From NCBI RefSeq assembly GCF_000721075.1, contig NZ_JOEQ01000004.1, forward strand, positions 186,001 through 250,000: 64,000 bases of DNA. Reading direction: 5' to 3'. Source of the stretch: Streptosporangium amethystogenes. GTDB lineage: Bacteria > Actinomycetota > Actinomycetes > Streptosporangiales > Streptosporangiaceae. The first letter of the stretch is position 1. Each line of letters begins with the position of its first letter. Shown piece after piece: positions 44,917 to 52,990 of this stretch. The notes beneath the pieces are model-generated. The model worked only from the letters and a program-made list of their open reading frames with translations, had not been told where the DNA came from and did not search any database. The translations under genes were made by a program, and so were the position numbers.

Positions 44917-46335
44917 TCACCTGGGAAGAAACGAACGCTTCGCATCCCCCTCCGGCCTCCAGAGGAGGGCCACGGCCAGCAGCGCCTGCGGGATGGCCGG
45001 GAGGGCGTAGCGTCGATCGAACACCGAGGTCGCCGCGGGTATCAGCAGCAGCGCCATCGCGAAGGCCCAGGGGAGGGCGATCTCGGGCCGCCTCCACCTG
45101 ACCGCTCCGGCCGCGCCCGCCACCAGCAGCACGCCGAGGAGCAGGCCCGTCGCGTATCCCTCCACTTTCAAAAGACCCGCCGCCCTGGGCGCGGGCGGCT
45201 CCACCGCGTCGTGGCCCAGGGCCGTGGCGACCAGTAGATCCCCTCCCTCGTAGGCGCGAACGTCCCGCGTCGGATCGGCTCCCGGCACGTAGGTCGCGTT
45301 GACCCCGGAGTCGTACCCCAGTTCCTCGGCCGTCGGCGGCATCGGTATCCAGGGTTCGGCGAAGAAGGCGCCGGTGTCCCTGGCGACCGTCGCGGCGAAG
45401 TCCAGTGGCTGCTCACGGATCGCCCGCCAGGAGAAACTCGACGCCAGGTTGTTGACGTCCTCGCTGAAGACGTCGACGCCCATGCTCTGCAGGGGGGTGC
45501 CCGGATACCAGATGTAGGTGTCCGACTTCGGGCGGGTTCCCGGCGGTGCCTGCGTGCAGAGCCCCCGCTCCGGAATCGGCGGGGCCATCCTCTCGCAGTC
45601 CGCGAAGTCCATGACCCTCCCGTAGAGGAAGATCCCATTGCTCCGGGTGAACGCGACGCTGCCGTGCCACGCCCAAAACCACAGCCCGTAGCCGGCCAGC
45701 GGCAGGACGGCCGCGACCGTGAAGGCGACGACCGGGCGCGGGCCGACGCGCCGGACGACCAGGTATCCCACCAGCAGCAGGATCAGCGGCAACCCGGCCG
45801 CGCGGGCCAGCGTGGCGAGGGCGAGGAGCACCCCCGAGATCGCGACGGCCCAGGCGGGGGGCGAGCGCCACCAGAGCACCACCACCACGGCCCCGATGGT
45901 CAGCGGCACGAAAAGCGCCTCGCTCATGATGGCGCTCTCCATCTTGAGCTGCCACGCGCCGAACATCACGGGAAGGACGACGAGCGTCGCCCCCCAGCCG
46001 GGGAGCGAGGTGCGCCGCCGCAGTAGCGCGTAGACACCGGTGACCGAGACGAGGGCCAGCAGGTGCTGGACCGTGACCACCAGTGTGAAGCTGTGAAACG
46101 GCTTGAGCAGCCAGAGGAACAGCGGGTAGCCGCTTGGCCGCACCACGTGCGGCTGGGGCCGCAGAGCCAGCGCGATATAGGCGTAACTATCGTTCTTGGC
46201 CAGTACGGGAAGCTGGGTCACCGTGATGCCCGCGCGGACCGCCGTCCCGGCCACCAGGGCACCGGCGAAGAACGCGTTTCGCCTGATCAGGCGGACGACG
46301 GCCGCCCCCGGCTGACCACTCGGTCGGGTAACCAT
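44917..46335 (-). CDS. GT-C-type membrane glycosyltransferase (ArnT/PMT-like)
   Basis: This 472-residue protein has about ten membrane helices and a large external segment (about 255-385, with DVFSEDVNNLASSFSWRAI). The first external loop, LPVLAKNDSYAYIALALRP, carries the acidic residue expected of GT-C enzymes using polyprenyl-phosphate sugars. MESAIMSEALFVPL is another family-like loop. It probably decorates the repeat unit or polymer on the outer face. The ATG at 46335 has GAGAGGA upstream. Confidence 0.75.
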   Translation of the reverse strand: MVTRPSGQPGAAVVRLIRRNAFFAGALVAGTAVRAGITVTQLPVLAKNDSYAYIALALRPQPHVVRPSGYPLFLWLLKPFHSFTLVVTVQHLLALVSVTGVYALLRRRTSLPGWGATLVVLPVMFGAWQLKMESAIMSEALFVPLTIGAVVVVLWWRSPPAWAVAISGVLLALATLARAAGLPLILLLVGYLVVRRVGPRPVVAFTVAAVLPLAGYGLWFWAWHGSVAFTRSNGIFLYGRVMDFADCERMAPPIPERGLCTQAPPGTRPKSDTYIWYPGTPLQSMGVDVFSEDVNNLASSFSWRAIREQPLDFAATVARDTGAFFAEPWIPMPPTAEELGYDSGVNATYVPGADPTRDVRAYEGGDLLVATALGHDAVEPPAPRAAGLLKVEGYATGLLLGVLLVAGAAGAVRWRRPEIALPWAFAMALLLIPAATSVFDRRYALPAIPQALLAVALLWRPEGDAKRSFLPR

Positions 46336-46444
46336 TCCGCTGTCGTCCTCTCACCGCGCCGAACACCCGGTAGATGACGGATGACAGGGCCGTCAGGGTC
46401 ACATACGGACCAGAATTCCCATCAGGAACAGGTGATTATTTTCT

Positions 46445-47665
46445 TCACATGGATGACGGTTTCCGGCCGGAGAGCCGCGCGATCACCCGCCGCGCGATCG
46501 GACGGGCGCTGCGGACGGCCGTGGCCAGCCCGGGGAGGGGATCGTCGGCGGCGAGCCAGGCGAACTCCCTACCGCCCCCCTCGGGGATCTGGTAGGCGCG
46601 TACAGCGTGTCGATAGGCGACCCGGGCAGGAACGTCCAGGTTCTCGACGATGATCCTGCGCCCTTCCACCTGTACTCCCGGCGGGACCGCCTGGCCGGTC
46701 AGCGTCAGGTAATGGGCCCGGATCACGTCGATCCCCGCGTCGGTTTCGAAAAGCCGGAACTGCGCTCCCACCCGAGGGTTGAAATCAAGAAGCTTGTACT
46801 TTCCGTCACGGTGGTCGAGCCGCCAGTCGAGATCGGCGACGCCCGCGTAGCCGGTCTCCTTGCAGAGCCTGGTGGTCAGGCTCACCAGCTCCGGGTTCGC
46901 CACCGAGTAGGCGTACGTCGTCACCCCCACGTGCGGCGGCCACGACCGTACCTTCACCCCGGTGAAGGTGACCACCGCGTTCCCCTGCGCGTCACAGCAG
47001 ACGTGGGCGATCCAGTCCGTCGACTCCGAGCGCGGCAGGTACTCCTGGACGAGCGTGTACGGCGCGGCCGGCCACGTCGCGGCCAGCTCGCGCAGCTCCC
47101 CCGGCGTCTCCACCACCGTGGAACGGCTGACCGCCGGCGCGGCCAGCCGGAGCCACGGTTCGGAGTTCTTGAGCACGACGGGAAAGGTGAGCTCCCCGGC
47201 GATCTCGTCGATCTGGTCGAGCGAGGTGATCAGCCGTGACTCCGGAACCGGTATGCCGTGGCGCCGGCACAGCCGGAACATGTCGTGCTTGCTGGCCAGC
47301 AGGCGCGGCAGGTCAGGCGGGACCGGCGGTAGCAGAAGGTGCTCGGACAGGACCTCAGCGTGCTCGGCGAGCAGGATCGCCGCCTCGTCGTCCGTCGCCA
47401 CGGCCACCGCCCTGCCCGGCAGCGACGCGGCGATCTCCCGCAGCCCCCGCACAAGGTGCTCGGCGGGTTCGGCCCCGGTGGTCGGCCAGACGATCTGGCC
47501 GGCTCGGTAGCGGGAGAGCGCCGCCGCGGTCAGGCGCCCCTCGGCGATGACGTGAACAGCGACCCCGAGCCGTCCCAGCGTCCGCACGACACCGACCGCA
47601 CCGTGGTGAAGCGGATAGTGCCCGATCTTGACGAGCAGGACGGGAACACTCGGGTCCACGTTCAC
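46445..47665 (-). CDS. ATP-grasp carboxylate-amine ligase
   Basis: This 406-residue ATP-grasp enzyme has an N-terminal pre-ATP-grasp part (VPVLLVKIGHYPLHHGA), lid region ASKHDMFRLCRRHGIPVPES, FPVVLKNSEPWLR, the hinge TLVQEYLPRSESTDW and the metal-binding KLLDFNPRVGAQFRLF. It should join a carboxylate and an amine via an acyl-phosphate. Substrate unknown. Its GTG start overlaps the tsaC stop by 4 nt, while the polysaccharide genes begin 109 bp downstream. It could attach an amino acid or amine to the glycan, which is inference from position. Confidence 0.8.
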   Translation of the reverse strand: MNVDPSVPVLLVKIGHYPLHHGAVGVVRTLGRLGVAVHVIAEGRLTAAALSRYRAGQIVWPTTGAEPAEHLVRGLREIAASLPGRAVAVATDDEAAILLAEHAEVLSEHLLLPPVPPDLPRLLASKHDMFRLCRRHGIPVPESRLITSLDQIDEIAGELTFPVVLKNSEPWLRLAAPAVSRSTVVETPGELRELAATWPAAPYTLVQEYLPRSESTDWIAHVCCDAQGNAVVTFTGVKVRSWPPHVGVTTYAYSVANPELVSLTTRLCKETGYAGVADLDWRLDHRDGKYKLLDFNPRVGAQFRLFETDAGIDVIRAHYLTLTGQAVPPGVQVEGRRIIVENLDVPARVAYRHAVRAYQIPEGGGREFAWLAADDPLPGLATAVRSARPIARRVIARLSGRKPSSM

Positions 47666-48345
47666 CCACCGGACTCTGTGCCACCGTCAGGCTCGGGACC
47701 GGCGTCGGTGGCGACGTAGCCGATCACACCGCGCAGTTTCTCCACCGTGATCGCCCCGCGCCGCAGCAACCTGGGCACCGCTGTGGTCAGGTCCAGGATC
47801 GTCGAAGGGATGTCGCTCTCACACGGCCCCGCGTCGAGATAGACCGACACCGAGTCGCCGAGCTGCTTCTCCGCGTCGGCGGCGCTGGTCGCGGCCGGGG
47901 CGCCGGAGCGGTTGGCGCTGGAGACGGCCAGCGGACCGGTCTCCTTGAGCAGGTCGAGGGCGACCGCGTGCAGCGGCATCCGGATGGCGACGGTGCCCTT
48001 GGCGTCCCCCAGGTCCCACGAGAGCGACCGGTTCGCGCGGCAGATCAGCGTGAGCGGCCCCGGCCAGAAGGCGTCGACGAGATCCTGGCCGTACGGACCA
48101 AGGTTCTCCACCAGGGCGTTGGCCGCCCGGACGGTCCCGACCAGTACGGGCACCGGCATGTCACGGCCGCGGCCCTTGGCGTCCAGCAGCGCGGTGACCG
48201 CGGCGGGTGTGAAGGCGTCGGCGCCGATACCGTAGACGGTGTCGGTCGGCAGCACCACGAGTTCCCCCTGCCGCAGGGCGGACGCGGCCTCTATCAGGCC
48301 CGTGGCGCGCTGCTCGGCATCGATGCAGTCAAAACGTCGGCTCAC
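47662..48345 (-). CDS. tsaC: L-threonylcarbamoyladenylate synthase (Sua5/YrdC)
   Basis: This 227-residue enzyme makes threonylcarbamoyl-AMP for the t6A37 tRNA modification. It has GELVVLPTDTVYGIGADAF, LDAKGRGRDMPVPVLVG and SSANRSGAPAATSA, the usual YrdC blocks. The GTG start has GAGGAGG upstream. It is part of the conserved prfA-prmC-tsaC set. The C-terminal RRGAITVEKLRGVIG is normal for short (TsaC-type) members. Confidence 0.93.
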   Translation of the reverse strand: MSRRFDCIDAEQRATGLIEAASALRQGELVVLPTDTVYGIGADAFTPAAVTALLDAKGRGRDMPVPVLVGTVRAANALVENLGPYGQDLVDAFWPGPLTLICRANRSLSWDLGDAKGTVAIRMPLHAVALDLLKETGPLAVSSANRSGAPAATSAADAEKQLGDSVSVYLDAGPCESDIPSTILDLTTAVPRLLRRGAITVEKLRGVIGYVATDAGPEPDGGTESGG

Positions 48346-48443
48346 TGTGCCTCCTCAGGATCGCTTGCCACGTGCATTCGCGTCCCTTCTCACCCACCGG
48401 CGCGTCACCGACGGCCAGGATCCCCTCGCTCACGGCGTGCATC

Positions 48444-49298
48444 CTATTCCTGGCCGAAGCGGGCGGTGACGAAGCGGTCCCTGCGCGTCAGGTCCTGGCG
48501 GCTGCGGACATCGCGCCAGCCGTTCTCCTCAGAGAAGATCAGATAGACCGGGGTGCCCTGCTGGTCGGCGTGTTCCACGGCGACGAAACCACCGGGGCGC
48601 AGCAGGCGCCTGGCGGTCCTTTCGACGGCCCTGACCTCGTCGAGGCCGTCGCTGCCCGACCCGTACAGCGCGCGGTGCGGGTCGTAGTCGCGGACCTCGG
48701 GGTCACGGGGGATCGCGCCGGGCGGGATGTAGGGCGGGTTGGAGACCACCAGGTCGACCTGGCCGTCCAGTTCGGAGAGGGCGTCGGCCAGATCCTCCGG
48801 GTGCAGGTGGACGCGGCCCTGACCGTGCTCGATGATGTTGCGCTTGGCCCAGCCGTAGGCGTCCGGATCGACCTCGACCGCGTGCACGGTGGCCAGTGCG
48901 ACCTCCTGGGCGATGGACAGCGCGATGGCACCGGACCCGGTGCCGAGATCCACGACCACGGGCGAGGCGACGTCCATCTCCCGCAGCCTGTCGATCGCCC
49001 AGCCCACCACGATCTCGGTCTCCGGGCGCGGCACGAACACCCCTGGCCCGACCTCCAGGGACAGGTAGCGGAAGTAGGCCCGCCCGGTGATGTGCTGAAG
49101 CGGCTCGCGGGACTCCCTGCGGGCGACGCCCTCCCAGAACAGGGCGTCGAAGTCGGAGTCCTTCACGGTGTGCAGCTCACTGCGCCGTACGCCGTGCACA
49201 CATGCGGCGATCTCCTCGGCGTCGGTGCGCGGCGACGGCACACCTGCCTCGGCGAGCCGGGCGGTGGCGAGGGCGATCTCGTCCAGCAGAAAGGTCAT
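48444..49298 (-). CDS. prmC: Release factor glutamine methyltransferase
   Basis: This 284-residue SAM enzyme methylates the GGQ glutamine of release factors. It has the N-terminal helical domain, VVDLGTGSGAIALSIA (SAM site, about 115-130), VEVDPDAYGWAKRN and the catalytic NPPY (187-190). It follows prfA, its substrate gene, by 9 bp. Confidence 0.95.
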   Translation of the reverse strand: MTFLLDEIALATARLAEAGVPSPRTDAEEIAACVHGVRRSELHTVKDSDFDALFWEGVARRESREPLQHITGRAYFRYLSLEVGPGVFVPRPETEIVVGWAIDRLREMDVASPVVVDLGTGSGAIALSIAQEVALATVHAVEVDPDAYGWAKRNIIEHGQGRVHLHPEDLADALSELDGQVDLVVSNPPYIPPGAIPRDPEVRDYDPHRALYGSGSDGLDEVRAVERTARRLLRPGGFVAVEHADQQGTPVYLIFSEENGWRDVRSRQDLTRRDRFVTARFGQE

Positions 49299-49307
49299 GG
49301 GCGCGTT

Positions 49308-50360
49308 CTATGAATGGTTGGCGAGCTTCTCCGCCATCTCAGCGTTGAGCAGGGACTGGATGACGGCCGTGAGATCCCCGTCGAGCACCTGGTCGAGGTT
49401 GTACGCCTTGAAACCGACGCGGTGATCGGAGATGCGGTTCTCGGGAAAGTTGTAGGTGCGGATGCGCTCGGAGCGGTCGACGGTGCGGATCTGGGACTTG
49501 CGCTCGGCCATGGCGGCGGCGTTGGCCTCCTCCTCGGCGATCGCCTGCAGGCGGGCCCGCAGAATGCGCATGGCCGACTCCTTGTTCTGGAGCTGGCTCT
49601 TCTCGTTCTGGCAGGAGGCGACCACCCCGGTCGGGAGATGCGTGATCCGCACGGCCGAGTCGGTGGTGTTGACACTCTGGCCACCGGGACCGCTGGAGCG
49701 GTAGACGTCGATGCGGAGGTCGTTCGGGTCGATCTGGACGTCGACGTCCTCGGCCTCCGGGTAGACGAGCACCCCGGCGGCGCTGGTGTGGATGCGTCCC
49801 TGGGACTCGGTGACCGGCACCCGCTGGACGCGGTGCACACCGCCCTCGAACTTGAGCCTCGACCAGACGCCCTCGTCGCCCCTGGCCTTCAGGGCGATCG
49901 TGACGTCCTTGTAACCGCCGAGGTCGGAGTGGGTGGCGTCGATGAGTTCGGTCTTCCAGCCGATCCGCTCGGCGTACCGCAGATACATCCGCAGGAGGTC
50001 CCCGGCGAACAGCGCGGACTCCTCGCCGCCCTCGCCCGCCTTGATCTCCATGATGATGTCCTTGTCATCGTTGGGATCACGCGGGACCAGCAGGTGCCTG
50101 AGCTTGTCCTCCAGCTCGGGAACCCGCGCTTCGAGCTCCTTGGCCTCCTCCGCGAACGCCTCGTCCTCCGACGCCAGCTCCCTCGCCGTCCCGAGGTCCG
50201 CCTGGACGCCCTGGAGCTCACGGTAGGTGTTGATGATCGGGGTCAGCTCGGCGTAGCGCCTGCCGAAGGTGCGCGCCTGCTTCTGGTCGGCGTGCACGGA
50301 GGGGTCGGCGAGCTTGAGTTCCAGCTCGGCGTACTCACTGAGCAGCTCGTCGAGGTTCAC
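49308..50360 (-). CDS. prfA: Peptide chain release factor 1
   Basis: This 350-residue RF1 has GGQ at 226-228 in [10 protein letters not shown] and the stop-codon-recognition P-V-T at about 182-184, the RF1 rather than RF2 version (SPF). The start is GTG at 50360. Confidence 0.96.
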   Translation of the reverse strand: MNLDELLSEYAELELKLADPSVHADQKQARTFGRRYAELTPIINTYRELQGVQADLGTARELASEDEAFAEEAKELEARVPELEDKLRHLLVPRDPNDDKDIIMEIKAGEGGEESALFAGDLLRMYLRYAERIGWKTELIDATHSDLGGYKDVTIALKARGDEGVWSRLKFEGGVHRVQRVPVTESQGRIHTSAAGVLVYPEAEDVDVQIDPNDLRIDVYRSSGPGGQSVNTTDSAVRITHLPTGVVASCQNEKSQLQNKESAMRILRARLQAIAEEEANAAAMAERKSQIRTVDRSERIRTYNFPENRISDHRVGFKAYNLDQVLDGDLTAVIQSLLNAEMAEKLANHS

Positions 50361-50470
50361 CGTGCGTCCTTCCTTGAAAGCCCTTCTAAGCCTGCCTCAT
50401 CACCACGAACGCCGACCCGGGCACCCCCCCGTCGCGGGAGGGTTGTTCCGAGCCGGCGTCGGGATGGGGG

Positions 50471-50689
50471 CTACTGGCCCGTGGACTTCTTGCCGAAGCG
50501 CTTCTCGAAGCGCGCCACCCGGCCGCCGGTGTCCAGGATCTTCTGCTTGCCCGTGTAGAAGGGGTGGCAGGCGGAGCACACGTCGGCGTGGATCACGCCG
50601 TTCTTGGCGGTGCTGCGGGTGGTGAAGGAGTTACCACAGGTGCACGTCACCTGAGTGGCGATGTACTCCGGGTGGATGTCGGGCTTCAT
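50471..50689 (-). CDS. rpmE: Ribosomal protein L31, zinc-binding form
   Basis: This 72-residue protein carries the zinc ligands CTC (residues 16 and 18) and CSAC (38 and 41), so it is the zinc-containing C+ type. MKPDIHPEY start and [16 protein letters not shown] end are standard. Confidence 0.96.
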   Translation of the reverse strand: MKPDIHPEYIATQVTCTCGNSFTTRSTAKNGVIHADVCSACHPFYTGKQKILDTGGRVARFEKRFGKKSTGQ

Positions 50690-50757
50690 GTCGTCTTTTC
50701 CTCTCCAAAACGCGGTCGCCGGGTCGCCACTGTCTCTCGCCGATGAGGCTTGCGCGC

Positions 50758-50820
50758 TGGCACACCGAGGTGCGCGCGGGCGGGAACCGGAACCGCTGCG
50801 GTTCGGCTACCAGTGTGCCA
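50758..50820. promoter_or_regulatory. Nested inverted repeats upstream of rpmE
   Basis: Outer arms TGGCACAC (50758-50765) and GTGTGCCA (50813-50820) enclose an inner GAACCGC-T-GCGGTTC (50790-50804). The structure lies between the response-regulator stop and rpmE, both read leftward. It could be a terminator for the first, a leader structure for the second, or part of the rpmE promoter. Confidence 0.4.
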
Positions 50821-50884
50821 GATCCTGCAACCATCCCAGGCCACAAGACATTCCCCGCCCTGGACAGACCGGGGCCGCAGGCGT

Positions 50885-51529
50885 TCACCTGCCCAGATAC
50901 GCGAGCACGGCGAGAACCCGGCGGTGGTCGTCGGTGGCGGGCTCCAGGCCGAGCTTGCCGAAGATACCGGAGATGTGTTTCTCCACGGCGCCCTCGGTGA
51001 CGAGCATGCGCCCGGCGACCGCGGCGTTGGAACGGCCCTCCGCCATCAGGGCCAGAACCTCGCGTTCCCTCGCGGTCAGCGACTCCAGGGGATCTCCCCT
51101 GCGCTGGCGGCCCAGCAGCTGCCCGATCACCTCCGGATCGATGACCGTTCCCCCGCCGGCCACCCGGCGCACCGCGTCGAGGAACTCGGCCACGTCCGCT
51201 ATCCGCTCCTTGAGCAGGTAGCCGACCGCCGCGGCGCCACCGCCGATCAGCTCCGTGGCGTACTGCTCCTCGACGTACTGCGACAGCACGAGGATCGGCA
51301 GCCTCGGCCGCCGGCTCCTGGCCTCCAGGGCCGCGCGCAGTCCCTCGTCGGTGTGCGTCGGCGGCATCCTGACGTCGACGATCGCCAGGTCCGGATCGTG
51401 CTCGACCACCGCGGCCACCAGCCCCGGGCCGTCGCCCACGACCCCGACGGTCTCGATGCCCCCGTCGGCCAGCAGCCTGGCCAGCCCCTCGCGCAACAGC
51501 ACCGAGTCTTCGGCGATCACCACCCGCAT
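50885..51529 (-). CDS. NarL/LuxR-type response regulator
   Basis: This 214-residue regulator has phospho-acceptor Asp52 in AIVDVRMPP, the acidic pair near residue 7, Lys in GYLLKERI and the LuxR helix-turn-helix (LTAREREVLALMAEGRSNAAV, TEGAVEKHISGIFGKLGL). I chose ATG 51529 (GAGG 9 nt upstream). The frame extends six codons to ATG 51547, overlapping the kinase gene. The partner kinase is directly upstream. Confidence 0.92.
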   Translation of the reverse strand: MRVVIAEDSVLLREGLARLLADGGIETVGVVGDGPGLVAAVVEHDPDLAIVDVRMPPTHTDEGLRAALEARSRRPRLPILVLSQYVEEQYATELIGGGAAAVGYLLKERIADVAEFLDAVRRVAGGGTVIDPEVIGQLLGRQRRGDPLESLTAREREVLALMAEGRSNAAVAGRMLVTEGAVEKHISGIFGKLGLEPATDDHRRVLAVLAYLGR

Positions 51530-51540
51530 GCGTTCAGGCC

Positions 51541-52860
51541 TCACCATTCGCAGGGCAGTTCGGCTCTGATCATCGTGGGGCCGCCGAGCGGGCTGTCGAC
51601 GCTCAGGGTGCCGTCGATGGTCGCCGCCCGGTCGGCCAGCCCGGCGAGACCGCCTCCGGGCCGCGGCACCGCGGCGCCGACCCCGTTGTCGTAGACCTCG
51701 ACGATCACCCGCTGCTCCCGCCGACTGACCCGGATGGACGCCTCGGTGGCCTCGGAGTGCTTGGCCAGGTTGGTCAGGCACTCGGCCACGACGAAGTACG
51801 CGATGCTCTCCACCGCCGGCGGGGGCCGGTGCGAGACCTCCACCGCCAGGTCCACCCGCACGGGCGCGCGCGCGGCGAGCGACGACAGGGCGGCGTTCAG
51901 CCCCCTGTCGGTGAGGATCGCCGGATGGATGCCCCTGGCGAGGTCACGCAGCTCGGCGATGGCGGCCTTGGTGCCCCGATGCGCCTGGTCGAGGAGCTCC
52001 CGGGCCGCCTCGGGATCGGAGTCCAGCTTGGCCTGCGCCCGGCCCAGGTCCATGGCCACCGACAGCAGCCGCTGCTGTGCGCCGTCGTGCAGGTCGCGCT
52101 CGATCCGGCGCCGCTCGGCCTCGGCCGCGTCCACCCCGCGGGCCCGGCTGGCCCGCAGGTGCGCGGCCCGGGCCGCCAGCAGTCTCTTCTCCCCCGCGCC
52201 CAGCAGGGCGGTGCCGAGCAGGCCGTGCAGCCAGGCCATCCCCCGGGTCGCGTACAGGGCCGCGAGCAGGAACCCCATCCCGATCAGCGTGCACAGCAGC
52301 GCCTTCGGCCCGCTGTCGATCGGCAGCTCGCCGATGGGCGTCATCGGCTCCCCCACCAGCAGCAGGGGCAGTGGCGCCACGGTCAGGCCGAGCCCGAGCG
52401 TCCACAGGACCGCCGAGACCGTGAACTCCGCGATCCCGATCGGCAGCAGCAACAGCAGGTAGAGCAGGTCCTTCCAGGTGGCGGGGTCGACGAACATGTC
52501 CTTCCAGCGCAGGAACAGGTTGTCGCCCTCCGATGGCCGGTAGGGGGTGGGAATGTCGACGCCGAAGGCCAGCCGGAGGAACCGGCGCTCCAGCATCGCC
52601 ACCCCCCGCCAGGCCAGCATGGTCAGGGCGAGGAGCGGCAGCCCGATCCACACGATCACCAGCGCCAGGGAGAGCGGGATCACCGAGGCGAGGAACGCGA
52701 ACCAGGCGAGGCCGTGGAACAGGCTCACCAGCAGGTAGGGAACGGCCCGCCAGGTCATCGGGTCGACGAACATGCCGAGGGGGCCGTTCGGCCCGAAGGG
52801 CACGCGACGCCGGAGCGGCGTCCTGACCGCGGGCGTGCTCACCACTGTCTCGGTAGTCAC
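51541..52860 (-). CDS. Sensor histidine kinase (HisKA_3) with duplicated membrane module
   Basis: This 439-residue kinase has phosphorylated His258 in ERDLHDGAQQRLLSVAMDLG and the ATPase boxes AECLTNLAKHSEA and DNGVGAAVPRPGGGLAGLADRAA. The N-terminal 225 residues contain two similar membrane modules, each opening with MFVDP-x-TW (residues 30-37 and 122-129) and followed by paired helices. GTG 52860 has GGGGGG upstream, and ATG 52875 is an alternative. It probably phosphorylates the adjacent regulator. Signal unknown, likely at the membrane. Confidence 0.92.
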   Translation of the reverse strand: MTTETVVSTPAVRTPLRRRVPFGPNGPLGMFVDPMTWRAVPYLLVSLFHGLAWFAFLASVIPLSLALVIVWIGLPLLALTMLAWRGVAMLERRFLRLAFGVDIPTPYRPSEGDNLFLRWKDMFVDPATWKDLLYLLLLLPIGIAEFTVSAVLWTLGLGLTVAPLPLLLVGEPMTPIGELPIDSGPKALLCTLIGMGFLLAALYATRGMAWLHGLLGTALLGAGEKRLLAARAAHLRASRARGVDAAEAERRRIERDLHDGAQQRLLSVAMDLGRAQAKLDSDPEAARELLDQAHRGTKAAIAELRDLARGIHPAILTDRGLNAALSSLAARAPVRVDLAVEVSHRPPPAVESIAYFVVAECLTNLAKHSEATEASIRVSRREQRVIVEVYDNGVGAAVPRPGGGLAGLADRAATIDGTLSVDSPLGGPTMIRAELPCEW

Positions 52861-52943
52861 GCGCCCCCCTGTCATCCGCGAAAATGCGTCCTGAAGTAGG
52901 GATATCCCGAAGACCTGGGTCAGACAAGCGCTTTGGAAACGCC

Positions 52944-52974
52944 GAACGCCCCGGCCCGAGGGGCCGAGGCGTTC
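52944..52974 (-). terminator. Hairpin terminator after rho
   Basis: A 14-bp stem with one mismatch (GAACGCC-C-CGGCCC paired with GGGCCG-A-GGCGTTC) and a 3-nt loop lies 17 bp past the rho stop codon. The rho gene itself thus ends at an apparently intrinsic site. Confidence 0.8.
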
Positions 52975-52990
52975 AACGTGCGGTGAGCGG

